Positions 37,229 through 49,640 of a DNA stretch of 64,000 bases are shown in pieces. The stretch lies in NCBI RefSeq assembly GCF_024397895.1, contig NZ_CP073346.1, positions 2,046,001 through 2,110,000 of the forward strand. The letters are read 5' to 3'. How positions within the stretch are numbered: position 1 is the first letter of the stretch; every line of letters starts with the position of its first letter. The notes beneath the pieces were generated by a model. The model was not told the origin of the DNA and ran no database searches. It worked only from the letters and a program-made list of their open reading frames with translations. This DNA is from Pseudomonas benzenivorans (GTDB lineage Bacteria; Pseudomonadota; Gammaproteobacteria; Pseudomonadales; Pseudomonadaceae). The translations under genes and the position numbers were made by a program.

Positions 37229-37796
37229 TGCGCAACCTCCTCAGCTTCCAGCCCCGGCTGAGTCTGCTGCACGGTCAGCTTGAATACGTTTGCTTGATCG
37301 ACAGCCCCGGCCGTCACCGCCTTGACCTCCGTCAAGTTCGGCGACTCCAGCCATTCGGACGAGTCCAGATTACGCATCAGGTTGGAGACCCGATTGTTCG
37401 ATTCCGCAGCCCCCAGAATAGCGATGCTTTTGCCGGTCAACTTAAGTCCAGTAAAGTAGACGCCATCCGGCAGTGTCCTGACCAACTGATCGAACACCCG
37501 ACCGATAATTGGCCGATTTCCCTGCAGATCCTGAATGATCTTCATCCGCTCCAGCAGCTGCTCGCGACGAGTTTTCAGCTCGCTGATTTCCTTTATGCGA
37601 GCATCCAGCACCGCAATTTCCTTGCGCACAAACTCATTGCGTGAATTTTGCTGTTCGATGGCTCCATTCAGATATTGATCGCCAAGAAATACGGCGCCCG
37701 CCGCGACTACCAGGACACCACCAAGGGCAACCAGAAAGCGCTGTTTGCGCTCCTCGCGTAATTGCTCGCGCCATGGAAGCAGGTTAATCCGCGCCA

Positions 37797-37797
<1 letters not shown>
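37225..37797 (-). CDS. pilN: Type IV pilus alignment protein PilN
   Basis: A 190-aa bitopic membrane protein. The N-terminal ARINLLPWREQLREERKQRF is the motif that docks into a groove of PilM. One transmembrane helix (LVALGGVLVVAAGAVFLG) and a coiled coil plus periplasmic domain follow. The ATG shares one base with the pilM stop. Confidence 0.96.
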
Positions 37798-38888
<1,091 letters not shown>

Positions 38889-38913
38889 TTACGGACTATT
38901 TATGTTTTTTCAC

Positions 38914-38942
38914 ATTAAATAACAGTCTTGACAGAAGCGCAA
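38914..38942 (-). promoter_or_regulatory. Candidate sigma-70 promoter of pilMNOPQ
   Basis: On the minus strand: TTGCGC, 17-bp spacer, TTTAAT, ending 53 bp before the pilM ATG in the 184-bp region shared with ponA. Confidence 0.5.
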
Positions 38943-38967
38943 ATGGCTCCCCAGGAAAAAAAACGCA

Positions 38968-38973
38968 TATAAT
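38968..38973 (+). promoter_or_regulatory. -10 element of ponA
   Basis: A perfect TATAAT lies 72 bp before the ponA ATG. No recognisable -35 is found at 16-18 bp, so activity may depend on a factor or on other contacts. Confidence 0.4.
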
Positions 38974-39045
38974 GTGAACAGTTTTCCCCTTTTGGCGTTG
39001 CCTACCGCTTAACTCGTTCTTTTATCTGGAAATCCAAAAATCTTG

Positions 39046-41466
39046 ATGCGTCTGCTGAAATTTTTCTGCTGGTCTTGTGTCGCCGTCTTTTGCGGGCTGT
39101 TACTCAGTTTGAGCGGCGCGTTTCTCTATCTTAGCCCGAGCCTACCGTCCGTCGAGTCGCTGCGCAGCATTCAGCTGCAAATACCGCTGCGCGTCTACAG
39201 CAGTGACGCCAAGCTGATTGCCGAATTCGGCGAGATGCGCCGCTCTCCCGTGGCATTCGCCGACATCCCCGCCGATTTCACCAGCGCCCTGCTCGCCGCC
39301 GAAGACGACAACTTTGCCAATCATTATGGCGTCGACGTGGCCAGCCTGTTGCGCGCTGCCACGCAAATATTGAAGAGCGGGCAGATCCAGTCCGGCGGCA
39401 GCACCATCACCATGCAGGTGGCGAAGAACTACTTTCTTACCAGCGAAAGGAGCTTCTCGCGCAAGATCAACGAGATCCTCCTCGCCCTGCAGATCGAGCG
39501 GGAGCTGAGCAAGGACGAGATCCTCGAGCTCTACGTCAACAAGATCTACCTCGGCAACCGCGCCTACGGCATCGAGGCCGCTGCCCAGGTCTATTACGGC
39601 AAGTCGATTCGCGACCTCAGCCTGTCGCAGATGGCCATGATCGCCGGCCTGCCGAAGGCCCCCTCGCGCTTCAATCCATTGGTCAACCCGACCCGCGCCC
39701 AAGAGCGGCGTGACTGGATCCTCGGACGTATGCACCTGCTCGGAAAGATCGATCAGCAGCGCTATGACGAGGCGCTGGCCGAGCCGATCAACGCCAGCCA
39801 CCACGTCCCAACTCCGGAAGTGGCCGCCCCCTACGTGGCGGAAATGGCCCGCGCGGAAATGGTCGGCCGCTTCGGCAGCGACGCCTATACCGAGGGTTTC
39901 AATGTCACCACCACGGTGCCGAGCGATCTGCAGGACACGGCCAACCGCGCGGTTCGCGAGGGCCTGATCGCCTACGACCAACGCCACGGCTACCGCGGAC
40001 CGGAGAGCCGCCTGCCGGGCATGACCCGGCAGACCTGGCTGGCTGAACTGGTCAAACAGAGCTCCCTGGGTGGACTCGAGCCGGCGATCGTCACCCAGGT
40101 CGAAACCAGCGGCATCCTCGTGCTGACCCGCAGCGGCGAGGAGGAGGCAGTCGCCTGGGACAGCATGAAATGGGCCCGCCCCTTCCTCAACACCAACAGC
40201 CTGGGTCCGCGGCCCAAACAGCCCGCAGACGTCACCCAGGTCGGCGACCTGGTTCGCGTTCAGCGCCAGGATGACGGCAGCCTGCGTTTCGTCCAGCTCC
40301 CCGCGGCGCAGGGTGCGCTGGTGTCGCTCGACCCGCGCAACGGCGCCATCCGCGCCCTGGTCGGCGGTTTCTCCTTCGAACAGAGCAACTACAACCGCGC
40401 TGCGCAGGCCAAGCGCCAACCCGGCTCGAGCTTCAAGCCGTTCATCTACAGCGCCGCTCTGGACAGTGGCTACACCGCCGCCAGCCTGGTCAACGATGCG
40501 CCGATCGTGTTCGTCGATGACTACCTCGACCAGGTCTGGCGACCGAAGAACGACAACAACACCTTCCTCGGCCCGATCCGCCTGCGCGAAGCCCTGTACA
40601 AGTCGCGCAACCTGGTGTCGATCCGCCTGCTGCAGGCCGTCGGCATCGAAAACGCCCTGGACTACGTCAGCCGCTTCGGCTTCAACAAACAGGATCTGCC
40701 GCGCAACCTGTCGCTGGCCCTGGGAACGGCGAACCTCACGCCGCTCGAGGTGGCCAGCGGCTGGACGACCTTCGCCAACGGCGGCTACAAGATCCAGCCC
40801 TACCTGATCGAGCGCATCGAAGATCGTCAGGGCCAGCCGCTCTTCGTCGCCAACCCGGCGAGCGTGCCGAACGGCCAGCCGGCAGCGGAGAGGGTCGTCG
40901 AGAATGGCCTTGTCGCCACCGCCCAGGCGACCGAACCCGCCACGGCCGAACCTATGGTCGCCGAGCGCATCATCGACGAGCGCACCGCCTACATCATGAC
41001 CAGCATGCTGCAGGACGTGATCAAGCGCGGCACCGGGCGCCGCGCCATGGCCCTGGGCCGCGACGACCTGGCCGGCAAGACCGGTACCACCAACGAATCC
41101 AAGGACAGCTGGTTCTCCGGTTATAACGCCGACTATGTGACGACCGTGTGGACCGGTTTTGACCAGCCCGAGAGCCTGGGCCGCCATGAGTACGGCGGCA
41201 CCGTCGCCCTGCCGATCTGGATGAGCTACATGGGCGAAGTCCTCAAGGACAAGCCCAGCCACCCACCGGCCGAACCCAGCGGCCTGCTGACCCTGCGCAT
41301 CGACCCCCACAGCGGCCGTACGGCCCTGCCGGGCACCCCGGATGCCTACTTCGAGGTATTCAAGAGCGAGGACTCGCCACCGCCTATGAGCGAACTCGAC
41401 CCGAGCCTGGGCATTCCCGGCAGCCCGCTGCCTGCCGACGAAGCGGCGCCGCTGGATCTGTTCTGA
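39046..41466 (+). CDS. ponA: Penicillin-binding protein 1A
   Basis: An 806-aa bifunctional murein synthase. An N-terminal membrane anchor (about 8-30) precedes the GT51 glycosyltransferase domain with catalytic Glu86 (AAEDDNFANHYG) and GGSTITMQVAKN. An OB-like insert and the transpeptidase domain follow, with SxxK in PGSSFKPF, SRN in YKSRNLVS and KTGTT. The ATG at 39046 is used; an in-frame TTG directly precedes it. It stands opposite pilM, the gene order of many gammaproteobacteria, and ends at a strong shared terminator. Confidence 0.96.
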   Translation: MRLLKFFCWSCVAVFCGLLLSLSGAFLYLSPSLPSVESLRSIQLQIPLRVYSSDAKLIAEFGEMRRSPVAFADIPADFTSALLAAEDDNFANHYGVDVASLLRAATQILKSGQIQSGGSTITMQVAKNYFLTSERSFSRKINEILLALQIERELSKDEILELYVNKIYLGNRAYGIEAAAQVYYGKSIRDLSLSQMAMIAGLPKAPSRFNPLVNPTRAQERRDWILGRMHLLGKIDQQRYDEALAEPINASHHVPTPEVAAPYVAEMARAEMVGRFGSDAYTEGFNVTTTVPSDLQDTANRAVREGLIAYDQRHGYRGPESRLPGMTRQTWLAELVKQSSLGGLEPAIVTQVETSGILVLTRSGEEEAVAWDSMKWARPFLNTNSLGPRPKQPADVTQVGDLVRVQRQDDGSLRFVQLPAAQGALVSLDPRNGAIRALVGGFSFEQSNYNRAAQAKRQPGSSFKPFIYSAALDSGYTAASLVNDAPIVFVDDYLDQVWRPKNDNNTFLGPIRLREALYKSRNLVSIRLLQAVGIENALDYVSRFGFNKQDLPRNLSLALGTANLTPLEVASGWTTFANGGYKIQPYLIERIEDRQGQPLFVANPASVPNGQPAAERVVENGLVATAQATEPATAEPMVAERIIDERTAYIMTSMLQDVIKRGTGRRAMALGRDDLAGKTGTTNESKDSWFSGYNADYVTTVWTGFDQPESLGRHEYGGTVALPIWMSYMGEVLKDKPSHPPAEPSGLLTLRIDPHSGRTALPGTPDAYFEVFKSEDSPPPMSELDPSLGIPGSPLPADEAAPLDLF

Positions 41467-41510
41467 GCCAAGGCTGGCGACACGCCTCGGACTGCGAAGT
41501 CCAACCTGTC

Positions 41511-41550
41511 CACCATAAGAAAACCCGCCGAAGCGGGTTTTCTTATGGTG
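41511..41550. terminator. Bidirectional terminator, ponA / maeB
   Basis: Perfect 18-bp arms (41511-41528 and 41533-41550) around a CGAA loop. Each strand ends with a TTTTCTTAT stretch. It is shared by two convergent genes. Confidence 0.92.
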
Positions 41551-41556
41551 TCGGCC

Positions 41557-42825
41557 TTAGCCGTTGAACACATCATCCACCGACTGCAGCGGGTAGTGCT
41601 TCGGATAGGGCTGGGTCGCCACACCACTCTCGATGGCTGCCTTGGCCACGGCGTCGCACACGACGGTGATCAGGCGCGGGTCCATCGGCTTCGGAATGAT
41701 GTACTCGCGGCCGAACGAAAGCGCAATGCCACCGTAGGCGTCACAGACTTCCTGGGGCACCGGCAGCTTGGCCAGGTCGCGCAGGGCCAGGGCCGCGGCG
41801 ATCTTCATTTCTTCGTTGATGCGGGTAGCGCGAACGTCCAGGGCCCCACGGAAGATGAAGGGAAAGCCCAGTACGTTGTTGACCTGGTTCGGGTAGTCGG
41901 AGCGACCGGTTGCCATGATCACGTCATTGCGCGCCTCATGGGCCGATTCCGGCTTGATTTCCGGGTCGGGATTGGAACAGGCGAACACGATCGGGTTGGC
42001 CGCCATGCGCTTGAGGTCTTCCTGGCTCAGCAGGTTGGCGCCGGACAGGCCGACGAACACATCGGCACCTTCCAGGGCATCGGCCAGGGTGCGCTTGTCG
42101 GTTTCGGTGGCGAACACCGCCTTGTACTGGTTCAGGTCGTCGCGGCCGGCGTGAATCACGCCCTTGCGATCGATCATGAAGATGTTCTCGACCTTGGCGC
42201 CCATGCTCACCAGAAGCTTCATGCAGGAGACTGCCGCGGCGCCGGCACCGAGGCAGACGATCTTCGCCTGTTCCAGGCTCTTGCCAGCAATTTCCAGGGC
42301 GTTGAGCATGCCGGCTGCGGTGACGATCGCGGTGCCGTGCTGGTCATCGTGGAAGACCGGGATGTCGCACTGTTCGATCAGCGCACGCTCGATCTCGAAG
42401 CACTCGGGCGCCTTGATGTCTTCCAGGTTGATGCCACCGAAGGTGATGGAAATGCGCTTGACCGTGTCGATGAAAGCCTGCGGGCTCTCCGAGTCGACTT
42501 CGATGTCGAACACGTCGATACCGGCGAAACGCTTGAACAGCACACCCTTGCCTTCCATGACCGGCTTGGACGCCAGCGGACCGAGGTCGCCGAGGCCGAG
42601 AATCGCGGTACCGTCGGAAATGACCGCCACCAGGTTGCCCTTGCCGGTGTAGCGGTAGGCGAGTTCGGGGTCGCGCGCGATCTCACGCACTGGTTCGGCG
42701 ACGCCCGGGCTGTAGGCCAGCGACAGGTCGCGGGCGGTCGCGGTGGGCTTGGTCAGCTCGACACTCAGTTTCCCAGGGCGGGGTTGGGCGTGATATTCGA
42801 GAGCGGCAGTTTTCAGATCAGACAT
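41557..42825 (-). CDS. maeB: NADP-dependent malic enzyme
   Basis: A 422-aa oxidative malate decarboxylase yielding pyruvate and NADPH. The N-terminal malic domain has AYSPGVAEPVREI and GKGNLVAVISDGTAILGLGDLG, with metal ligands in FHDDQHGTAIV. The NAD(P) domain has CLGAGAAAVSCMKLL. It lacks the C-terminal phosphotransacetylase-like domain of E. coli MaeB (759 aa), which is normal for the Pseudomonas enzyme. The ATG at 42825 is chosen; the open frame to 42897 adds an unconserved leader. Cofactor preference is inferred. Confidence 0.92.
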   Translation of the reverse strand: MSDLKTAALEYHAQPRPGKLSVELTKPTATARDLSLAYSPGVAEPVREIARDPELAYRYTGKGNLVAVISDGTAILGLGDLGPLASKPVMEGKGVLFKRFAGIDVFDIEVDSESPQAFIDTVKRISITFGGINLEDIKAPECFEIERALIEQCDIPVFHDDQHGTAIVTAAGMLNALEIAGKSLEQAKIVCLGAGAAAVSCMKLLVSMGAKVENIFMIDRKGVIHAGRDDLNQYKAVFATETDKRTLADALEGADVFVGLSGANLLSQEDLKRMAANPIVFACSNPDPEIKPESAHEARNDVIMATGRSDYPNQVNNVLGFPFIFRGALDVRATRINEEMKIAAALALRDLAKLPVPQEVCDAYGGIALSFGREYIIPKPMDPRLITVVCDAVAKAAIESGVATQPYPKHYPLQSVDDVFNG

Positions 42826-42848
42826 AGTGGCATTTCCGCTTTTTTGGC

Positions 42849-42906
42849 TGTTGAACAGGCTGGCGTGCGAGGATACGCAACTTGTATACACGGACACAAG
42901 ACCACC
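42849..42906 (-). promoter_or_regulatory. Upstream region of maeB with TTGTATACA near-palindrome
   Basis: The 103-bp gap before maeB holds TTGTATACAC on the plus strand, a near-perfect palindrome of the kind bound by GntR-type regulators. A possible -35/-10 (TTGTGT, 18 bp, TATCCT on the minus strand) overlaps it. Confidence 0.3.
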
Positions 42907-42928
42907 AGGTCAGCCTGTCGACGGTCCG

Positions 42929-44368
42929 CTAGCGCACGACCTTGAGTCGATCGCCGGGCCGCGGCTCGCCCACGGGATAGAGGTTGTTAAGCAGGCGCAG
43001 GCTGGCCTCGGCATCGCCCGGCAGCTTGCTCTGCCGCGCCAGGTCAGCCATCTGCTGCCCCGGTTTAGCACTGATCATGCGCAGGCGCAGCGGTTGCGCC
43101 AGCTTGCGCTCGGCGGCCGTGATGGGCCGGAAGCTCTGGATCACCTCGAGAAAGCGGGCGTCCTGGCTTTCCAGAGAGGCGCCGCCGCGCACCGCCGCCA
43201 CGAACAGGTAAGCCCGCGCTCCGTGCAGCAGCACCGCCACACGCCGCGCGGTGCTGCCGGGAATGATCGCGCTATGCCCCTTGAGGCCGGCCTGCTGCAA
43301 CTCCCGCTGATCGACCAGGCGCTGTCCGCCGGCTCGCTGGCGCAGCAATTGGGCGGCGCTCAAGCCTTGCGGGTTGCCCTCCAGAACCATGGCGATGAAA
43401 GCCTGCTGATCCGCGGAATGGCCGATCAGGGCATCCGCTCGATTGATGAGTTCCCAGCCCTCGGGGAAGCCCAGGGTGACCGCCAGTTCGCCATGGTAGA
43501 AGCGCTGTCCGCGACGCACGCCGCTGGCGGCCGAGTCGCCGAACGGCAACCCGTCCAGATGCTGGAGAAAGACCTCGCGATTGACCTCCTGCTGCCCCGT
43601 CGCCAAGGCCCGGGCCGGCCCCAGTACCTGCTGCAGGCGACGGTCGTTGTCCGGATGGGTGTCGAACAGCCCGTGGTAACCGGACGCGGGCTGGGCCTCG
43701 CCGCGTTGCGCCGCCTGGTCGCGGGCGAAGTCCTCTTGCGCCTTGAGCACCTTGACCACTTCGATCATCGCCTGCGGGTCGTAGCCGCTGCGCGCCAGGT
43801 ACTGGGCGCCCAGGCCATCGGCTTCGAGCTCCATGTCGCGGCCGTAGCCGCGGACGAAGGCGCCGCCGAGGACATTGGTCAGGTCCGCCACGGCGCCAAT
43901 GCCCGTGCCGATCGCCACCGCCTGCCCGAGGATGTTCCAGGCGCTCGACTGGCTCTGCTGCTGCACGCTGTGGCGCGCGGTGACATGGCCCACTTCGTGG
44001 CCCAAAACGGCTGCCAGCTCGGCTTCCGAGTTGAGGTAGGCCAACAGGCCGCGATGGATATAGATGTAGCCGCCCGGCAAGGCGAAGGCATTGATGTCGG
44101 GACTGTCCACCACGGTGAACCGGTAGTTCAGCTGGCTGCGATGACTGTGCCTGGCGACCCGCTCGCCGACCCGCTGCACGTAGGCCTGCAGCTTTTCGTC
44201 GGCGTAGCGCGGGTACTGCTTGAGCACTTCCTCGTTGTAGCGCTGGCCCAGTTCCAGTTCCTCGCGCTCGCTCATCATCACGAAATCACTGCGCCCGGTC
44301 GCCGGGTTGAGCGCGCAACCGGCCAGCTGCAGCAACCCCAAGAGCACAACCCAGCAACCCAGTCTCAT
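42929..44368 (-). CDS. M48-family metalloprotease lipoprotein
   Basis: A 479-aa BepA/YfgC-like protease. The lipobox is LQLAGC (Cys18). Zinc is bound by HEVGH (124-128), with a downstream glutamate in ELEADGLGAQYLARSGYD. A C-terminal region ends in a LysM-like PGDRLKVV. It probably works in the periplasm at the outer membrane on misassembled proteins. The ATG at 44368 has GGAGGTG upstream and overlaps the nuclease stop by 4 bp (ATGA). Confidence 0.88.
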   Translation of the reverse strand: MRLGCWVVLLGLLQLAGCALNPATGRSDFVMMSEREELELGQRYNEEVLKQYPRYADEKLQAYVQRVGERVARHSHRSQLNYRFTVVDSPDINAFALPGGYIYIHRGLLAYLNSEAELAAVLGHEVGHVTARHSVQQQSQSSAWNILGQAVAIGTGIGAVADLTNVLGGAFVRGYGRDMELEADGLGAQYLARSGYDPQAMIEVVKVLKAQEDFARDQAAQRGEAQPASGYHGLFDTHPDNDRRLQQVLGPARALATGQQEVNREVFLQHLDGLPFGDSAASGVRRGQRFYHGELAVTLGFPEGWELINRADALIGHSADQQAFIAMVLEGNPQGLSAAQLLRQRAGGQRLVDQRELQQAGLKGHSAIIPGSTARRVAVLLHGARAYLFVAAVRGGASLESQDARFLEVIQSFRPITAAERKLAQPLRLRMISAKPGQQMADLARQSKLPGDAEASLRLLNNLYPVGEPRPGDRLKVVR

Positions 44369-45165
44369 CGCACCACCTCCAGCATCGCCGCATGGCTCAA
44401 GGGTAAGAGCCAACGGGCTTGCTCTGGTTTTACGCCGCCACGCCGCGAGCGGTCAACCACCCAGCCGCGCGCCTCGACCCGTTGTCCGGCCAGGCTTTGC
44501 AAACGTTGCACGTCGAAATACCGCAGCACTGCGGGGGCCACACGCAGCACCAGCGGGCCCTCCAGCTCCAGCCAGATTCCACCGCCATTGCGCTCGACCC
44601 GCTCGATACGACCGCGGATCAGGGCGAAGCCGCTACGCATCAGCTGTTGCGGCGACTGCAAGGGCGACTGACGCCACAACCCCAGGCGCCGCTGACGCGC
44701 ACTGCGCTCGGCGGTCCGCTGACAGTCGACCAGCTGCAGGTTAGGCGGAATCGCCACCAGATAGCCCAGGCCCTCGGCCAGCAGCTGCGCCTCGAGGTTG
44801 CGCCCTCGGGCGTCGTAGCCATGGGCCAGGGTACGCCCGTAGCGGTCCCGGTCCTGCTGCCCCGACTGCAGGCCGATGCGGCCGTCGCTGGCCGCCACCA
44901 ACTCGGCCAACCGGCGCCTGGCCCGCTCGGCATAGGGCTCGGCCGGGCGCCCCTGACGGCCCAACTCCGGACTGTTCAGGCCGATCAGACGCACGCTGCG
45001 ACCATCCGCCAGGCGCAAGGTGTCGCCGTCCACGACCTTCTGCACCTCGGCGACCGGCAGCGGGCCGGGCAACGGGCACTGCGCATGCCCGGCCCCCAGG
45101 TAGAAAGCAGAAACAAAAAAGGCGCCCACCAGGGACGCCTTTTTCAGTAGCGCGGAACCAGCCAA
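44365..45165 (-). CDS. Exported thermonuclease-family protein
   Basis: A 266-aa SNase-like (staphylococcal nuclease fold) protein. The domain (about 38-150) has VQKVVDGDTLRLADGRSVRLIGLNSPE with catalytic-type Arg and Asp/Glu positions, then YAERARRRL and DRYGRTLAHGY. The chosen start is TTG 45165: GAGGAAAA lies 8 bases upstream, and the product begins with a good signal peptide (basic LLKKA, hydrophobic core, cut after GHAQ or GHA). The open frame from 45300 would run through rpmE. The rpmE terminator lies inside the signal-peptide codons. It overlaps the M48 gene. Confidence 0.82.
   Translation of the reverse strand: MAGSALLKKASLVGAFFVSAFYLGAGHAQCPLPGPLPVAEVQKVVDGDTLRLADGRSVRLIGLNSPELGRQGRPAEPYAERARRRLAELVAASDGRIGLQSGQQDRDRYGRTLAHGYDARGRNLEAQLLAEGLGYLVAIPPNLQLVDCQRTAERSARQRRLGLWRQSPLQSPQQLMRSGFALIRGRIERVERNGGGIWLELEGPLVLRVAPAVLRYFDVQRLQSLAGQRVEARGWVVDRSRRGGVKPEQARWLLPLSHAAMLEVVR
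45114..45144 (-). terminator. rpmE terminator inside the nuclease leader
   Basis: On the minus strand AAAAAGGCGTCCC, a TGGT loop, then GGGCGCC and six T residues; one base is bulged. It lies 48 bp after the rpmE stop and falls within codons 8-17 of the nuclease gene. Confidence 0.75.
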
Positions 45166-45191
45166 TCGGCTTTTCCTCGCAGGTCGGCTGC

Positions 45192-45407
45192 TTACTTGGA
45201 AGCGCCGAACATGCCGAAGCGCTGCTTGAAGCGATCGACACGGCCGCCGGTATCCAGCATTTTCTGCTTGCCGGTGTAGAACGGGTGGCACTCGTTGCAC
45301 ACGTCCAGGCTCATCGGCTTGGCCAGGGTGGAGCGAGTTTCGATCACGTTGCCGCAGCTGCAGGTAGCGGTCATCGCTTCGTAGTTCGGATGGATATCGG
45401 CTTTCAT
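45192..45407 (-). CDS. rpmE: 50S ribosomal protein L31
   Basis: A 71-aa zinc-binding (C+ type) L31 with Cys16, Cys18, Cys37 and Cys40 in TATCSCGN and [14 protein letters not shown]. The ATG at 45407 has TGAGGAATA upstream, and the protein starts [10 protein letters not shown] as in the family. The longer frame to 45506 is not credible. It diverges from priA across 168 bp. A zinc-free L31 paralogue would be expected elsewhere in the genome under Zur control. Confidence 0.97.
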   Translation of the reverse strand: MKADIHPNYEAMTATCSCGNVIETRSTLAKPMSLDVCNECHPFYTGKQKMLDTGGRVDRFKQRFGMFGASK

Positions 45408-45575
45408 GGTGTATTCCTCAGGGCTGACGTGCCGCCACCCAACACTATTATTGGGTACCGCACGGAAATAGGCCGCGGATGATACCAGACCGCCAACCCG
45501 ATGCAAGCCGCCAACCCTGCCGGCTGTCGCGGAGCCCCATGCTAAGATCGCCGCACCCTTGCCTGGAGCCTCTGC

Positions 45576-47795
45576 GTGCCCGACGCCATTCTGCGCCTCG
45601 CCCTGCCCTCACCGCTGCGCCGCCTGTTCGACTATCGCGCGCCAGCCGGTGTGCCGCGCAGCGCCCTGCAGCCCGGGATGCGCCTGCGCGTGCCCTTCGG
45701 CCGGCGCGAGCTGATCGGCATCCTGATCGAAGTCTGCGAGCGGAGCGACGTGCCGGAGGACAAGCTCAAGCCCGCCCTCGAGCTGCTCGACAACCAGCCG
45801 CCGCTGCCGCCGGCCTTGTTCAGGCTATGCCTGTGGACCGCCCAGTACTACCAGCACAGCCTCGGTGACACGCTCAGCTGGGCCCTGCCGGTACTGCTGC
45901 GCCAGGGCGAGCCCGCCGAGGCCCGCCAGGAGCGCTTCTGGCTGCTCAGCGACGGCGCCCGAGCCGACGACCCGCGCCTGGCCCGGGCGCCGCGCCAGCG
46001 CGAGGCTCTGAAGGTCATCGCCCAGCACCCTCACGGCGTTGCCCATCAGCTGCTCGGGCAGCTGCAACTGAACAAGGACAGCCTCGATCTCCTGCGGGCG
46101 AAGGGCCTGGTGCATATCGAGGTGCGCCGCCACGCCCCCAGGGAGCGGCACGCCAGCTGGCTGGCCCAGCCCGAACTGCCGCTGAATGCCGAACAGCAGG
46201 TCGCGGAGCGCGCCGTGCGCGCCGGCTTCGGTCGCTTCGGCGCCTTCCTCCTGGCCGGGGTGACCGGCAGCGGCAAGACCGAGGTCTACCTGCAGCTGAT
46301 CCGCGCCACCCTGGAGGCCGGCAAGCAGGCCCTGGTGCTGATCCCCGAGATCAACCTCGGTCCGCAGACCCTGGCGCGCTTCGAGCGGCGCTTCAATGCG
46401 CGGATCGCCCTGCTGCACTCGGCGGTCAACGACCGCGAGCGCCTGGACGCCTGGCTGGCGGCGCGCGACGGTGAGGCCGACATCATCATCGGCACCCGCT
46501 CGGCACTGTTCACCCCGATGCAGCGCCCCGGGCTGATCATCATCGACGAGGAGCACGACGCGTCCTATAAGCAGCAGGAGGGCCTGCGCTACCACGCCCG
46601 CGACCTGGCCCTGGTGCGGGCCCGCCAGGAAGACGTGCCGATCCTGCTCGGCTCGGCGACGCCCTCGCTGGAAAGCCTGCACAACGCCAACAGCGGACGC
46701 TATGGCCTGCTGCGCCTGGAGCATCGCGCCGGCGGCGCCCAGCCACCGCGCTTCCTGCGCCTGGACATCAAGAGCCTGCCACTCGATTCCGGTATCTCCG
46801 GGCCCATGCAGCAGGCCATCCGCAAGACCCTGGAGGCCGGCCAGCAGGTGCTGGTGTTCCTCAACCGCCGCGGCTTTGCCCCGACCCTGCTGTGCCACGA
46901 TTGCGGCTGGCTGTCGGAGTGCCCACGCTGCGACGCGCGGATGACCGTGCACCAGCGCTCGAACGAACTGCGCTGCCACCACTGCGGCCACGTCGAGCGG
47001 CGGCCCAGCCAGTGCCCGAAGTGCCAGAAGCTCGATTTGCGCCCGGTCGGCGCGGGCACCGAGCGGGCCGAGGAGCGCCTGGCAATTCTCTTTCCCCAGG
47101 TGCCGGTGCTGCGGGTCGACCGCGACAGCACGGCGCGCAAGGAGGCGATGAACAGCCTGTTCAACACCATCCAGCGCGGCGAGCCCTGCATCCTGGTCGG
47201 CACCCAGATGCTCGCCAAGGGCCACCATTTCCCCCGCGTCACCCTGGTGGCCATCCTCGATGCCGACGGCGGGCTTTTCTCGGCGGACTTCCGCGCCAGT
47301 GAACGCATGGCCCAGCTGATCGTCCAGGTCGCCGGCCGCGCCGGCCGCGCCGAGGAACCGGGCAGGGTGATCGTCCAGAGCCACCTGGCCGACCACCCGC
47401 TGCTGGTGCAGCTGACCGAGCAGGGTTACTTCGCCTTCGCCGAACAGGCCCTTGGCGAGCGCCGGAACGCCGGCCTGCCGCCGTTCTGCCACCTGGCCCT
47501 GCTGCGCGCCGAGGCGCACAAACCGGGCCAGGCCGAGGGGTTCCTCGACGAGGCCTGCGGCGAGGCCGAGCTGCTGCTCAACGAACTGCAACTCGATGGT
47601 ATCGAGCTGCTCGGTCCGGTGCCGGCACCGATGGAGCGCCGCGCCGGCCGCTACCGCGCCCAGCTGCTGCTGCAGAGCAGCGCGCGCGCACCGCTGCACC
47701 GCCTGCTGCACAGCTGGCTGGCGGCGCTGGAGCAGATGCCCAGCGGCCGCGCTGTGCGCTGGTCGCTGGATGTCGACCCGATCGATCTGTTCTGA
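45576..47795 (+). CDS. priA: Primosomal replication helicase PriA
   Basis: A 739-aa superfamily-2 helicase that restarts stalled replication forks. It shows the N-terminal fork-binding domain, Walker [13 protein letters not shown], the box [12 protein letters not shown] and GSATPSLES. The zinc module has eight cysteines ([17 protein letters not shown] ... CHHCGH ... CPKCQ), and [14 protein letters not shown] follows. The start is GTG 45576 with GGAG nine bases upstream. A TAAGAT hexamer lies about 33 bp before it. Confidence 0.97.
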   Translation: MPDAILRLALPSPLRRLFDYRAPAGVPRSALQPGMRLRVPFGRRELIGILIEVCERSDVPEDKLKPALELLDNQPPLPPALFRLCLWTAQYYQHSLGDTLSWALPVLLRQGEPAEARQERFWLLSDGARADDPRLARAPRQREALKVIAQHPHGVAHQLLGQLQLNKDSLDLLRAKGLVHIEVRRHAPRERHASWLAQPELPLNAEQQVAERAVRAGFGRFGAFLLAGVTGSGKTEVYLQLIRATLEAGKQALVLIPEINLGPQTLARFERRFNARIALLHSAVNDRERLDAWLAARDGEADIIIGTRSALFTPMQRPGLIIIDEEHDASYKQQEGLRYHARDLALVRARQEDVPILLGSATPSLESLHNANSGRYGLLRLEHRAGGAQPPRFLRLDIKSLPLDSGISGPMQQAIRKTLEAGQQVLVFLNRRGFAPTLLCHDCGWLSECPRCDARMTVHQRSNELRCHHCGHVERRPSQCPKCQKLDLRPVGAGTERAEERLAILFPQVPVLRVDRDSTARKEAMNSLFNTIQRGEPCILVGTQMLAKGHHFPRVTLVAILDADGGLFSADFRASERMAQLIVQVAGRAGRAEEPGRVIVQSHLADHPLLVQLTEQGYFAFAEQALGERRNAGLPPFCHLALLRAEAHKPGQAEGFLDEACGEAELLLNELQLDGIELLGPVPAPMERRAGRYRAQLLLQSSARAPLHRLLHSWLAALEQMPSGRAVRWSLDVDPIDLF

Positions 47796-49640
<1,845 letters not shown>

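Noticed and set aside
38928-38973. TTGACA at 38928 paired with TATAAT at 38968 as the ponA promoter
   Set aside because: The spacing is 34 bp, far too long for sigma-70; only the -10 is kept.
39142-41310. 722-aa minus-strand frame over ponA
   Set aside because: Shadow of ponA; repetitive Gly/Ala/Val/Gln composition, no ribosome site or motif.
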